From contig NZ_WTCR01000006.1 of assembly GCF_009795715.1 (NCBI RefSeq), forward strand, positions 186,001 to 250,000: 64,000 nucleotides of DNA, read 5' to 3'. Under the pieces are notes generated by a model. That model did no database searches and was not told where the DNA came from. It saw only the letters and a program-made list of their open reading frames with translations. The stretch is from Labilibaculum euxinicum (GTDB lineage: Bacteria > Bacteroidota > Bacteroidia > Bacteroidales > Marinifilaceae). The stretch's first letter is position 1; each line of letters begins with the position of its first letter. A program made the translations under genes and the position numbers. Of this stretch, positions 1-8,786 are shown in pieces.

Positions 1-466
1 CATTATTCATGAATTGATCACCGGTTAGAATAGTTGCTTTTTTTGTCTGTAAATCGGTTAATTGGTGAACCGATTTATCGGCCAAAGAAATTAATTTCTC
101 ATTGGCAGCAAAACTTGCCGGCATTCCGGGAACTTGTCCTGTTTTATAACCAAAAACAGTGCAATCCATATCATGATGAATAACCTCTTCGGATATTACA
201 ATGTCTCCAACTTTTAAATCACCGGGAAAACCTCCCGCAGCACCTGTATTAATAATATAATCAGGTTTAAAGTTGTCGATGAGTAAAGTGGCTCCGATAG
301 CTGCATTTACTTTTCCAATTCCCGATTGAAGCAAAACAATTTCAACATTGTTTAAAGTACCCGTATAGAATACAAAAGAGCCCTTTTTCTGTTCTTTTCT
401 GTTGGACAATTGATTGCGAAGTTTAACTACTTCGACTTCCATTGCACCTATAATTCCAATTTTCAT
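1..466 (-). CDS. mtnN: 5'-methylthioadenosine/S-adenosylhomocysteine nucleosidase, N-terminal part (cut by window edge)
   Basis: Hydrolyses the glycosidic bond of MTA and SAH in the methionine salvage and methyl cycles; cytosolic. I translated the minus strand from the ATG at 464-466; 155 codons are visible and the 3' end lies outside the window. The protein opens with MKIGIIGAMEVEV, where Glu12 matches the catalytic/proton-relay Glu12 of the E. coli enzyme. It continues with a nucleoside-phosphorylase fold core: QSGIGKVNAA near residue 58 and NTGAAGG near residue 79. It ends at ILTGDQFM, the conserved loop before the substrate-binding region. The second catalytic Glu and the Asp are not in view. 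It is transcribed away from oxyR. Family assignment is firm; the choice between MTAN and a related nucleosidase rests on overall similarity. Confidence 0.9.
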   Translation of the reverse strand, partial: MKIGIIGAMEVEVVKLRNQLSNRKEQKKGSFVFYTGTLNNVEIVLLQSGIGKVNAAIGATLLIDNFKPDYIINTGAAGGFPGDLKVGDIVISEEVIHHDMDCTVFGYKTGQVPGMPASFAANEKLISLADKSVHQLTDLQTKKATILTGDQFMNN

Positions 467-686
467 TTTTTGTGTATCAAGTAGTAAGTATCAAGTACAG
501 AGTACAAAGATAATATTGCTGTTTTAAGTAAGTGGGCAAAGTTAAAAAACAATGCAGTTTTAAACGTATTAATCAGAATTTTATTGATCCGTTTTTCTCT
601 TATCCGAAGATAGAACTGTTGATCTGATAGTTTAGAGATTGATATTTTTAATTAACTTCATCATTCAAATAAGAAAAAGTTATTGA

Positions 687-1634
687 ATGACCTTAAAACA
701 ATTAAAATACGCTTTGGCCTTAGGCCGTTTGGGAAGTTACATCGGTGTTGCCAAATCTATGGGAGTATCGCAGCCGGCTGTTAGTTTGCAGATACAGGCC
801 TTAGAGGATGAGTTGGGTATTATTCTTTTCGATCGGTCGACCAAAAATGTGGAACCGACCTTAAATGGAATTGCTTTTTTGGAAAAAGCACAACTTTTGG
901 TGACAGAATCGAAGCAACTGGAAGATTTTGCCATTCAATTGTCTGAAGAAATTCAGGGAGAGGTTTGCCTGGGCGTTATTCCAACCTTATCACCATTTCT
1001 TGTGCCTTTGTTTATCGATGAGTTGAATAAAAAGTATCCCAGGATTAAAATAAGGATTCAGGAGGCAATTACCGAAGATATTTTGCGGGGAATTAAAACC
1101 GGAACTTTTCATGGTGGAATCATCTCAACACCAATTGAATTGAAAAGTAATTTGGATTTGGCTCCCTTATTTTACGAGCGATTTTATTTGTATGTGTCAG
1201 ATAAACATGAGTTGTTTGCTCAGGATAAAATAGACATTAGTAAATTGGATTTTTCGGATGTTTGGTTGCTAAGAGAAGGGAATTGCTTTATGGATCAGGT
1301 GACTAATATTTGCAGTATTCAATCGAATCAGAACGGAAATTTTGTTTATGAGAGCAATAATATAGATGCACTTCGAAGAATTGTTGAATACAAAGGAGGA
1401 ATTACTTTTTTGCCGGAACTTTCTACTTTGATGATTCCTTCGGAGCAGGAGGAAATGATAAAGGAGATTAAAGGGAGGAAGAAGGTGAGAGAGGTGACTA
1501 TGGTTTCATTAAAAACAGAAGTGAGACGAAATCTGTTAAATGTAATTAATCAGGTTATTAAAGATAGTGTTCCTTCGCAAATGCTTAGTGGAGAAGATAA
1601 GGAAATTGTAAAAACTAATTTTATAGAAAAATGA
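687..1634 (+). CDS. oxyR: LysR-type peroxide sensor OxyR
   Basis: LysR-family transcription factor of normal length (315 aa). Residues 1-60 form the winged helix-turn-helix (GVSQPAVSLQIQALEDELG). Residues 90-300 are the periplasmic-binding-like effector domain. The decisive feature is Cys200 and Cys209 in the context NCFMDQVTNIC, with the same spacing and neighbours as the redox pair Cys199/Cys208 of E. coli OxyR, which forms a disulphide on contact with H2O2. The predicted role is therefore activation of peroxide-defence genes. The stop codon overlaps the start of the next gene by four bases (ATGA), so the two are translationally coupled. I see no catalase or peroxiredoxin next to it in this window. 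Confidence 0.9.
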   Translation: MTLKQLKYALALGRLGSYIGVAKSMGVSQPAVSLQIQALEDELGIILFDRSTKNVEPTLNGIAFLEKAQLLVTESKQLEDFAIQLSEEIQGEVCLGVIPTLSPFLVPLFIDELNKKYPRIKIRIQEAITEDILRGIKTGTFHGGIISTPIELKSNLDLAPLFYERFYLYVSDKHELFAQDKIDISKLDFSDVWLLREGNCFMDQVTNICSIQSNQNGNFVYESNNIDALRRIVEYKGGITFLPELSTLMIPSEQEEMIKEIKGRKKVREVTMVSLKTEVRRNLLNVINQVIKDSVPSQMLSGEDKEIVKTNFIEK

Positions 1635-1948
1635 TTGCTAAAACTAACGGGACACCGTATTATGCTGTTATATTTTCATCAATAAAAACAACGGCTGATA
1701 ATGGCTATTCAGAAATGGCTGAATCTATGATGGAATTGGCCAAAAGACAAGCAGGATTTTTAGGTGTTGAATCAGCAAGGGAGGAGACTGGAATAACGGT
1801 TTCTTATTGGGAGAGTTTAGATGCAATTAAAAAATGGCAGGCACATCCCGCTCATCAAATTGCTCAGGAAAGAGGCAAAGAGAATTGGTACGAAAAATAT
1901 GCTGTTCGAATCTGTAAGGTGGAATCGGATTATTTTTTCGAGAAATAG
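1631..1948 (+). CDS. Antibiotic biosynthesis monooxygenase (ABM)-domain protein
   Basis: A 105-residue protein with the small ferredoxin-like ABM fold pattern: a beta strand (YYAVIFSS), a helix with MAESMMELAKRQAGFLGVESAR, then VSYWESLDAIKKWQAHPAHQIAQERG. This order is typical of HmoA/YgiN-type monooxygenases and heme-degrading relatives. It overlaps oxyR by four bases and is presumably made from the same mRNA, so a role in oxidative or quinone stress is plausible but inferred. Substrate cannot be read from the sequence. Proteins of this family usually work as dimers without a separate cofactor, or bind heme. Confidence 0.8.
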   Translation: MIAKTNGTPYYAVIFSSIKTTADNGYSEMAESMMELAKRQAGFLGVESAREETGITVSYWESLDAIKKWQAHPAHQIAQERGKENWYEKYAVRICKVESDYFFEK

Positions 1949-1970
1949 TGTTTCGGATTCATAAATGTAA

Positions 1971-1997
1971 CCCAAATCCCTAAAGGGGATTTAGGGG
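1971..1997. repeat. REP-like palindrome between convergent genes
   Basis: Inverted repeat with AAATCCC (1974-1980) and GGGATTT (1986-1992) around a five-base loop, extended by CCC on the left and GGGG on the right with one bulged base. C/G-rich palindromes of this CCCNAAATCCC type occur repeatedly between genes in Bacteroidota genomes (from general knowledge, not verified here). It sits between two convergent genes and may also terminate transcription. Confidence 0.5.
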
Positions 1998-2017
1998 TGA
2001 ATGCTGTAAAACGAGCC

Positions 2018-2260
2018 TTATTTCTTCGAAAACAAGCCTACTACCCAAATAAGAACAATAGCTCCTACTGTTGCAGATATAAGCAAACCAAAGAATCCAT
2101 TTAAATGTATCCCAAAAATACCAAAGATTGTACCTCCTATAAAAGAACCAATAACACCTAAAATCAGGTTGATTATCATGCCATAACCACGACCTTTTAA
2201 TAAAATGCTCGCAATCCATCCGGCTACAAGTCCAATTAGTAAAAAAATAAGATAGTTCAT
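2018..2260 (-). CDS. GlsB/YeaQ/YmgE-family stress-response membrane protein
   Basis: An 80-residue, very hydrophobic protein with three predicted membrane segments. Glycine-rich patterns GLVAGWIASILLKGRGYGMI, LILGVIGSFIGGTIFGIFG and LLISATVGAIVLIWVVGLF match the transglycosylase-associated protein family (GlsB/YeaQ/YmgE). The family is induced by envelope or general stress in several bacteria; its biochemical function is unknown. Full length for the family. It converges with the oxyR operon. Confidence 0.85.
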   Translation of the reverse strand: MNYLIFLLIGLVAGWIASILLKGRGYGMIINLILGVIGSFIGGTIFGIFGIHLNGFFGLLISATVGAIVLIWVVGLFSKK

Positions 2261-2425
2261 GTGTTGAGAATTAGTGCCTTATTAAATTACTAAAATTTCT
2301 TAAAACAAAAACAATCTTTTTATTATTGATTACTTGTCTTGCATTGCAATGGATTTTTGAATGGATAAGAATAATTATTAACTTCATTTTTGCAATGAAA
2401 ATGGAATATTCAAAGCTGAAATTTT

Positions 2426-4561
2426 ATGGAAAATATGATAGAAACAAAGAGTCGTCAAGATTTATTGGTGACTAAAACACCGATATTGAACCAAGGGAAT
2501 CCGGAAGAAAAAAGAAAAGAGATTCTCAACTATTTTAGAAAGACATGGGAATTGGATGAACTCCTATACGATTGCTTAAACGGACAAGAGGCATTTTTAC
2601 ACCGGGCTGATCCATTGCGCCATCCTCTGGCTTTTTATTTTGGACATACAGCCACCTTTTTCGTAAATAAATTGATATTGGCAGGAATCATCACCGATAG
2701 ATTAAATCCAAAATTTGAATCGATGTTTGCTGTGGGAGTGGACGAAATGTCGTGGGATGATTTGAATGACAAACATTACGAATGGCCAACGATGCAGGAA
2801 ACTCTGGCATATCGTAATGAAGCAAAGAAGATGATTGAGAAGCTGATTTTAGAGCTTCCGCTGAAAATTCCTATCAATTGGGAAAGTCAGTTTTGGGTAA
2901 TAATGATGGGAATAGAGCATCAGCGAATTCATATCGAAACATCATCGGTACTGATTCGTCAGTTGCCCATCCATTTGATAAAACCCAATTTGCTGTTTAA
3001 GATTTGTAAGGAATGGGGAAATGCTCCGGTCAATGAATTGTTAAAAGTGAAATCGGGAAAGGTAAGAATAGGAAAAGGCAAGGACAATGCTTTGTATGGC
3101 TGGGACAATGAGTTTGGAGAATTCCAGTCTAAAATTAAATCATTTCATGCATCTAAGTTTTTGGTTTCGAATGAGGAGTTTAAGGGTTTTGTTGACGATG
3201 ATGGATACAAAACAGAAAAATGGTGGACGGAAGAAGGCTGGGGCTGGGTGACTTATAAAAAATGTGAGCATCCTTTGTGGTGGCTGAAAGAAGGAAGTGT
3301 ATGGAAGTTTCGTACCATGCTCGAGATGATTGAAATGCCTTGGAATTGGCCTGTTGAGGTAAATTATCTGGAAGCAAAGGCTTTCTGTAACTGGAAATCT
3401 GCGAAGACAGGCAAAACTTTGCGCCTGCCAACCGAGGCAGAGTATTATCGCTTACGAGATTCATTAAAAATAGCAGATCAACCTGAATGGGAAACGGCTC
3501 CCGGGAATATTAATTTGGAGCATTACGCTTCATCCTGTCCTGTGGATAAATTTGAAACCGATGGTTTTTATGATGTAATTGGGAATGTTTGGCAATGGAC
3601 AGAGATGCCTATTTCAGGTTTGGATGGTTTTGAGATTCATCCGTTTTACGATGATTTTTCAACGCCAACTTTTGATGCCAAGCACAATCTGATTAAAGGT
3701 GGTTCCTGGATATCGACAGGAAATCTGGCCATTCGCGATTCCCGTTATGCTTTTCGGCGTCATTTTTTTCAACATGCTGGTTTTCGGTACATTGAATCAG
3801 ATCAGGAGGTGCTAATTGAAACAGATTACTATGAAACGGATGGTTTAGTATCGCAATATTGTGAATTCCAGTATGGAAAGGAATATTTTGGTGTGAAAGA
3901 TTATTCTAAAACTTGTCTTGCTTTTATCGAAGATCACTTAAAAAACCTGAAAAAAGGAAATGCATTGGATATAGGATGTGCAACGGGCAGAACGACTTTC
4001 GAGTTGGCAAAATATTTTGATAAGGTAACAGGTTTGGATTTTTCAGCTCGTTTCATTCGCATTGGAACTCAGTTGAAAGAAACTGGAAAACTAAAGTATA
4101 TCCGACAGGAAGAAGGGAAGCTAACAAGTTATCAGGAAATTAAATTAGATGATTGCGGTTTGGATTCTGTTCGTGATAAAGTTGAATTTTTTCAGGCAGA
4201 TGCCTGCAATTTAAAACCCATTTATACCGGATACGATTTGGTGTTTGCAGGCAATTTAATCGATAGACTGTACGATCCAATTCAATTTCTGCAAGAGATT
4301 CATTTGCGGATTAATGATGGTGGAATTTTGGTTATCACTTCGCCCTATACTTGGCTGGAAGAATTTACCGAGGCTGATAAATGGGTAGGAGGATACCGAA
4401 AAGATGGCGAACCTTTTACATCATTTGATGGTTTAAAGGACATTTTGAGGGAACATTTCGATTTGTTGGATGAGCCCAAGGATGTTCCTTTTGTAATTCG
4501 CGAAACGTCACGGAAATTTCAGCATACCATATCGCAGATGACGGTTTGGAGAAAGAAATAA
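2426..4561 (+). CDS. ovoA: Ovothiol synthase OvoA: 5-histidylcysteine sulfoxide synthase fused to 4-mercaptohistidine N1-methyltransferase
   Basis: Makes the sulfoxide conjugate of histidine and cysteine using O2 and a non-heme iron, then N-methylates the mercaptohistidine to give ovothiol, an antioxidant thiol. Three domains are visible in 711 aa: a DinB-like region (about 30-190) with the iron motif HQRIHIE (His165, His169, Glu171) and an upstream FGHT His74 as likely third ligand; an FGE-sulfatase-like region (about 205-460) with RLPTEAEYYRLR, GNVWQW and KGGSWISTGNLA; and a C-terminal SAM methyltransferase with LDIGCATGR near residues 513-522. The length and the presence of the methyltransferase distinguish OvoA from EgtB. 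The C-S lyase step needs another enzyme that is not in this window. The gene stands alone and ends at a strong hairpin. Confidence 0.93.
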   Translation: MENMIETKSRQDLLVTKTPILNQGNPEEKRKEILNYFRKTWELDELLYDCLNGQEAFLHRADPLRHPLAFYFGHTATFFVNKLILAGIITDRLNPKFESMFAVGVDEMSWDDLNDKHYEWPTMQETLAYRNEAKKMIEKLILELPLKIPINWESQFWVIMMGIEHQRIHIETSSVLIRQLPIHLIKPNLLFKICKEWGNAPVNELLKVKSGKVRIGKGKDNALYGWDNEFGEFQSKIKSFHASKFLVSNEEFKGFVDDDGYKTEKWWTEEGWGWVTYKKCEHPLWWLKEGSVWKFRTMLEMIEMPWNWPVEVNYLEAKAFCNWKSAKTGKTLRLPTEAEYYRLRDSLKIADQPEWETAPGNINLEHYASSCPVDKFETDGFYDVIGNVWQWTEMPISGLDGFEIHPFYDDFSTPTFDAKHNLIKGGSWISTGNLAIRDSRYAFRRHFFQHAGFRYIESDQEVLIETDYYETDGLVSQYCEFQYGKEYFGVKDYSKTCLAFIEDHLKNLKKGNALDIGCATGRTTFELAKYFDKVTGLDFSARFIRIGTQLKETGKLKYIRQEEGKLTSYQEIKLDDCGLDSVRDKVEFFQADACNLKPIYTGYDLVFAGNLIDRLYDPIQFLQEIHLRINDGGILVITSPYTWLEEFTEADKWVGGYRKDGEPFTSFDGLKDILREHFDLLDEPKDVPFVIRETSRKFQHTISQMTVWRKK

Positions 4562-4572
4562 TTCATGAAAAC

Positions 4573-4607
4573 AAAAGAACCGCATTACACAATTGCGGTT
4601 CTTTTTT
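4573..4607. terminator. Bidirectional intrinsic terminator
   Basis: Perfect 12-bp stem, AAAAGAACCGCA (4573-4584) with TGCGGTTCTTTT (4594-4605), followed by T residues on the plus side and flanked by A residues on the other, so it can serve both ovoA (plus) and the repeat protein gene (minus). Confidence 0.85.
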
Positions 4608-4618
4608 GTTAGTTTCGG

Positions 4619-5668
4619 TTAAAATTGGAATGAAACACCAGCATTAAAACCAATCCATACAAACAATTTGTTTTTACTGCTTGTATGATCGTAGATCGTG
4701 TGGGGAATGTCTATTGTTCCATATTGTTCACCAACTTTCTTATTGGTTATGTAAGCATTAAGGGTAGGGCCGGCAAAGAGGGAACATTGAGGAGTAAAGT
4801 GAAAATGAAAATTGGTTTGCAATGTGTTTAAAAGATTTAATTCACTCCAGTCGTTATCGTATACCAATTGGTTTGATGTTGCTTCAATGGATAACTTGTA
4901 TCTTTGACCAATGGGGAGTAAACTTCCAAATCCGGTGCCGTATTTAAAAAGATCTTTGCCCTTGTATCGATCAAATCCAACTGTAAATAGGGTATAGAAA
5001 TGCTCAACACCCATTTTGTAGTTTAAATTAGCGTGAATAACATCATTGGTAGAAATTTCAAGCGCATAATAACCTCCTTTTACAATAGAGAAAAGGCCTA
5101 TTGGTGTGCCGCTTTCAAGGCTGTCGACAAGATTAAAAACACCTATTTGACTTCCTTTTAGGATTTTTGCATAGTTGAAAGCTCCTATTTGCACACCATT
5201 TAATTTGTTTTTGGTGATGTTTGCCGTGGACAACTGAAACCCCTTGGCATTTTCTTTTGTGATATTGGCAACACCGGATATCATTACTCCATTTGAATTC
5301 CTGGAATTAATATTGCCTACACCAGAAAGCTGAAATCCTTTTGCATCATCAATTATCAAGTTAGCGACTCCGGCAATTATACAACCATCTGCTTTGTTTC
5401 TGATAACATTAGTAACTCCGGCAAGTTGAAATCCAGTTGTTTTTCCTTTGTTGTAATTCGCTAAGCCGCCAACTTCCATTTTATTTACACCACCATTAAT
5501 CCCTATCAGTAAGTTAAAGGAATAATCGTTGATGTAGTTGATTGAATTTGTTCCATTGGTTCCGATAGGAGAAACAAAACCGACTTGATATTTTGTGTGG
5601 TTTTGGGCAATAGCCGGGCTTACTAAGCTCAGTATCATGCATGCTAGTACAATTTTTACTTTTGTCAT
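4619..5668 (-). CDS. Secreted 16-residue-repeat outer-membrane-type protein (LA_2272-like surface repeats)
   Basis: A 349-aa protein with a signal peptide (MTKVKIVLACMILSLVSPAIAQ). Residues about 75-200 are seven to eight tandem repeats of about 16 residues of the form G-F-Q-L-S-G-V-x-N plus seven residues, for example GFQLAGVTNVIRNKAD and GVMISGVANITKENAK. Such repeats are seen in LA_2272-type surface proteins of unknown function. The C-terminal 150 residues alternate polar and hydrophobic positions and end in phenylalanine (GVSFQF), as in outer-membrane beta barrels. It shares both the repeats and the C-terminal pattern with the protein encoded just upstream and is probably the last gene of that operon. 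Function is unknown; a ligand-binding or surface role is inference. Confidence 0.7.
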   Translation of the reverse strand: MTKVKIVLACMILSLVSPAIAQNHTKYQVGFVSPIGTNGTNSINYINDYSFNLLIGINGGVNKMEVGGLANYNKGKTTGFQLAGVTNVIRNKADGCIIAGVANLIIDDAKGFQLSGVGNINSRNSNGVMISGVANITKENAKGFQLSTANITKNKLNGVQIGAFNYAKILKGSQIGVFNLVDSLESGTPIGLFSIVKGGYYALEISTNDVIHANLNYKMGVEHFYTLFTVGFDRYKGKDLFKYGTGFGSLLPIGQRYKLSIEATSNQLVYDNDWSELNLLNTLQTNFHFHFTPQCSLFAGPTLNAYITNKKVGEQYGTIDIPHTIYDHTSSKNKLFVWIGFNAGVSFQF

Positions 5669-5832
5669 TTCTATAAATTTGATTTTATGATCTTATAGAA
5701 GGAGGACAATTGTAGTGGGAGATACCCCTATTTACAATTTCAAAAAATTGATCCTGGGAAAGAAAATAAGAAGAATGCAGAAGTGCATCCATATTTTTTC
5801 ATGTTCTTTGTGTTGAATCAGATTATAAATAT

Positions 5833-7683
5833 TTAGAATCTAAGGCCGAATTGCCAGCCAAGCCAATATTGATTTTTAAGTGTTGCAACAGCTTTATCCA
5901 GATAATAATTTCCAAAATACATGGTGTTTTTACTGGAGAAATTAATTTTTGAAATCTGATTTTGTTCTTTATCCGGACTACAGAAATTGTAAGATGGACC
6001 AGTACTAAGGGTGATGTTTTTATTCAGTTTAATTGTAAGACCCAGCTGAGCCCGGTACAGATCACCGGCAAAAACATCGTAGTCTGAATCAGTGTTAAAA
6101 AGGGAAGAACCAGACACATCCAGATTGACTGAAAATTTACGGTTGGGATTGCTTGTACAGCCAATACCATAAGCCGCGTTAAGATATTTACCCGCTCCAA
6201 TTTTTAGAAAACTGTAAAGATTTTTGCCACCCGTTTTGTAGGCTGCATTAAAGTAGAACGACTCATCGGTTGAAAGTTCCCATTTGTGGTAGCCGTTTTT
6301 AATGATATTCACCAATCCAATCGGAAAACCATTTTCAATAGTATCGGCAAAATTGATGAGACCAATTTGTATGCCCCGCAATTTGTCGGTTTGATTGTAG
6401 ATCCCAGATATTTGCACCCCATTGGTTGTCCCTCTCACCATATTAATTGCCCCCGAAATTTGAAGACCATCTACCGAGTTTGCCTGATTGTAGACACCAC
6501 CAACCTGCAGATTAATTCGCTCACCACCATGCAGATTAATTCCTCCACTGATTTGTCCGTTCCAACCTCTGTAGGGGATGCTGTCCAATGATTTTGCCGC
6601 AGCAGAATTTATGGCTCCACTCATTTGAAGGCCTTTTATATCGCCTTTTACTCTGTTAATTACTCCAGCTAGTTGAACTCCATCCATGTTTCCCAGATTT
6701 GTATTGACAACACCGGAAGCCTGAACACCATGCACATCTTCACCCACTACGTTCGCAACGCCCGAAATTTGGACACCATTCATTTCCTGCCGGATGATAT
6801 TGGCTACGCTTCCAATTTCGAACCCCTCAATATTTGCCGAATATCCGGCGATAATATTCATAGATAATTTGTTTGTAACCAGTCCATTTGTTAATTGATT
6901 GGTTCCCCAAGAGGGAATAAATGATACCTGAACAAATCGTACTTCTTTCACATTGAGGTTGTTGGAAATATAGAGTGCTTTGTTCGTCACCATCAGGTTG
7001 ACAAAACCAATATCCTGTAACTCTTTATTGGTATAGGCCCAATTAATTGCTTTGGTTCTGGAATGTAAGTTTTGGGCAAAAGCAGGTTCTGTTTTAAAGA
7101 TGCTTTGTGCCTGCCATGGTTTAAGAATAATATTTAGCTGCTGTTTTTTACCAGCCTGAACATAGACAATGGTGTCTTTGTATCCTTTGCAGCTAAAGTT
7201 AATAGCAGAATTTTGATTGCCTTCTAAGTGCAACAGGTATTTTCCGTTAGGATTGGTAATGAATGAAGCTTGCCGATTCACCTCATAAACAATTGCATTT
7301 TCGAGTGGATTTCCGTTTGAATTTGTAATCACACCAGATAAAACCCACATTGTACTGCTCAAACCAGACTTATTTTTCGATTGTAAGATAACATGCGAGC
7401 CGATCACTTTATAGGTCAATCTTCCTTTAAAGAGCTCATCTAATATTTCTTCGAGAGACTGATGCTTACCCTTAATCGAAATCATTTTACTTGGGTCGAG
7501 TAACATTGCATCGTAAGAGAAGTTAAAGCCTCCTAGTTTCTCTAGAATAAACATAGTAGTTTCGGTACTTTGATTTGTAACTTCCAGATTAATCTTCTTT
7601 TCCAGAAAGTTTTGAGCCTGTATCTTCATGGTGCAGAGAATACAGGCTATTGTTATTAATAGAATCAGGGCAATTTTATTCAT
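5833..7683 (-). CDS. STN-domain signalling protein with carboxypeptidase-like domain and surface repeats (not a TonB receptor)
   Basis: A 616-aa protein starting with a signal peptide (MNKIALILLITIACILCTMKIQAQ). Residues about 30-105 are an STN domain (INLEVTNQ...FNFSYDAM...LEEILDELF...YKVIGSHVIL), the periplasmic module that TonB receptors use to contact FecR-type anti-sigma factors. Residues 112-190 are a CarboxypepD_reg-like beta-sandwich (GVITNSNGNPLENAIVYE). Residues about 285-455 are 16-residue repeats (GVQISGVANVVGEDVH, GLQISGAINMVRGTTN). The C terminus resembles a beta barrel and ends LGWQFGLRF. There is no TonB plug. The start overlaps the FecR gene by eight bases. It probably presents the signal to that anti-sigma factor, an architecture unlike the usual SusC-type receptor. 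Confidence 0.75.
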   Translation of the reverse strand: MNKIALILLITIACILCTMKIQAQNFLEKKINLEVTNQSTETTMFILEKLGGFNFSYDAMLLDPSKMISIKGKHQSLEEILDELFKGRLTYKVIGSHVILQSKNKSGLSSTMWVLSGVITNSNGNPLENAIVYEVNRQASFITNPNGKYLLHLEGNQNSAINFSCKGYKDTIVYVQAGKKQQLNIILKPWQAQSIFKTEPAFAQNLHSRTKAINWAYTNKELQDIGFVNLMVTNKALYISNNLNVKEVRFVQVSFIPSWGTNQLTNGLVTNKLSMNIIAGYSANIEGFEIGSVANIIRQEMNGVQISGVANVVGEDVHGVQASGVVNTNLGNMDGVQLAGVINRVKGDIKGLQMSGAINSAAAKSLDSIPYRGWNGQISGGINLHGGERINLQVGGVYNQANSVDGLQISGAINMVRGTTNGVQISGIYNQTDKLRGIQIGLINFADTIENGFPIGLVNIIKNGYHKWELSTDESFYFNAAYKTGGKNLYSFLKIGAGKYLNAAYGIGCTSNPNRKFSVNLDVSGSSLFNTDSDYDVFAGDLYRAQLGLTIKLNKNITLSTGPSYNFCSPDKEQNQISKINFSSKNTMYFGNYYLDKAVATLKNQYWLGWQFGLRF

Positions 7684-8701
7684 TCTTTTCCGGGTATGAT
7701 ATTATAAACGTGTTTTCTTTTCTGCTGTAAGTTAAGTTAAATGTCTTTGAGATAACTTTAATCACATTTTCAGCATTTTCATCAATGAATGAAGAAGAGT
7801 AGTACAGATTGTTTATTTCAGGATTGTCTGATTTTATAGTGATTTGATAACAGGATTCAAGTACTTTGAATACTTCTTTTAAGGGTTTGTTTCTGAAAGA
7901 CAATCTCTTATCAACCCAGAAAAAAGCCGAAGAATTGCTTGTCAATCTTATAATAGTATCTTGTTGGCTCGAAATTAAGCCTCCTTCGTTATTGGTTAAA
8001 ATCATGTGCAAGGTATCGGTTTGAGTTTTATTTGGGCGGAAGAGTTCTACTTTACCGGAATTCACATCCACAAGAATATCTCCGTTTTCTTTCATCTTCA
8101 CCTGAAAGCTTGTCCCCAATACCTTAACGCCGCCAATACCTGCATTAACAATAAATGGTCTGAGAGTGTCTCTTTTCACAGTAAAGAAAGCTTCACCTTG
8201 CAAATTTACAATGCGTTGCTTGGTTTTTGAGGTGTGGTAGCTAATGTGAGCGAACTTATTCAAATAAATTTTTGATCCATCAGGTAAACTATCCTGAATG
8301 GTAGATTGGCTGGTGTTGGTCAGTAAGAATTCTTCTGTTTGAGTATAATCATCGGAATACCAATTGAAAATACCAAAAAGAATAAGAATGAATGCCGCTG
8401 CAGAGCTGATTAAAGCAGTTCTAAATCGGGAAAACCGTTGAATAGACGGAGAGAGGTTTTTTTCATGCTGATCCAACCGGGAAGATAGCTTTGTCCACGC
8501 TGATTTTTTATTAACCGAAATTGGATGAGGATTTAATTTGCCGCTTTCCAGCCAAATTTGTTCCAATTGATCTAAATGTCTGCGGTTTTCGTCCTTTTCT
8601 TCCAGCCAACGAATAACCATGTTTTGCTCTTCCTTGTTGGTTTCACCCAAAAGGAATTTGGCAAGGAATGTATCATTAATATGTAGGTTATCGTTTTTCA
8701 T
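7676..8701 (-). CDS. FecR-family anti-sigma factor
   Basis: Inner-membrane anti-sigma factor. From the ATG at 8699-8701 the product is 341 aa (a TTG two codons upstream is also possible). The N-terminal cytoplasmic part (about 10-85) has the Trp- and Leu-rich pattern that holds the sigma factor (MVIRWLEEKDENRRHL...IW). One membrane segment follows near residues 92-112 (ALISSAAAFILILFGIFNW). The periplasmic FecR domain (about 125-220: EEFLLTNTSQSTIQDSLPDG, LQGEAFFTV, VLGTSFQVK) precedes a DUF4974-type tail (LSFRNKPLKEVFKVLE). It lies 85 bases after the sigma gene and overlaps the STN-protein gene, which fits a three-part cell-surface signalling relay. Confidence 0.88.
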   Translation of the reverse strand: MKNDNLHINDTFLAKFLLGETNKEEQNMVIRWLEEKDENRRHLDQLEQIWLESGKLNPHPISVNKKSAWTKLSSRLDQHEKNLSPSIQRFSRFRTALISSAAAFILILFGIFNWYSDDYTQTEEFLLTNTSQSTIQDSLPDGSKIYLNKFAHISYHTSKTKQRIVNLQGEAFFTVKRDTLRPFIVNAGIGGVKVLGTSFQVKMKENGDILVDVNSGKVELFRPNKTQTDTLHMILTNNEGGLISSQQDTIIRLTSNSSAFFWVDKRLSFRNKPLKEVFKVLESCYQITIKSDNPEINNLYYSSSFIDENAENVIKVISKTFNLTYSRKENTFIISYPEKNE

Positions 8702-8786
8702 GCACAATTAATTTCTCTTAATCGGGTATTGCTTTTATTTGGTGTATTGTTCTTTATAAGTATGACAATTGTAATTGTGTTTAACC

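Noticed and set aside
1980-2219. 79-codon minus-strand frame overlapping the GlsB-type gene
   Set aside because: Shadow frame; the overlapping 80-codon frame has the clear membrane-protein family pattern.
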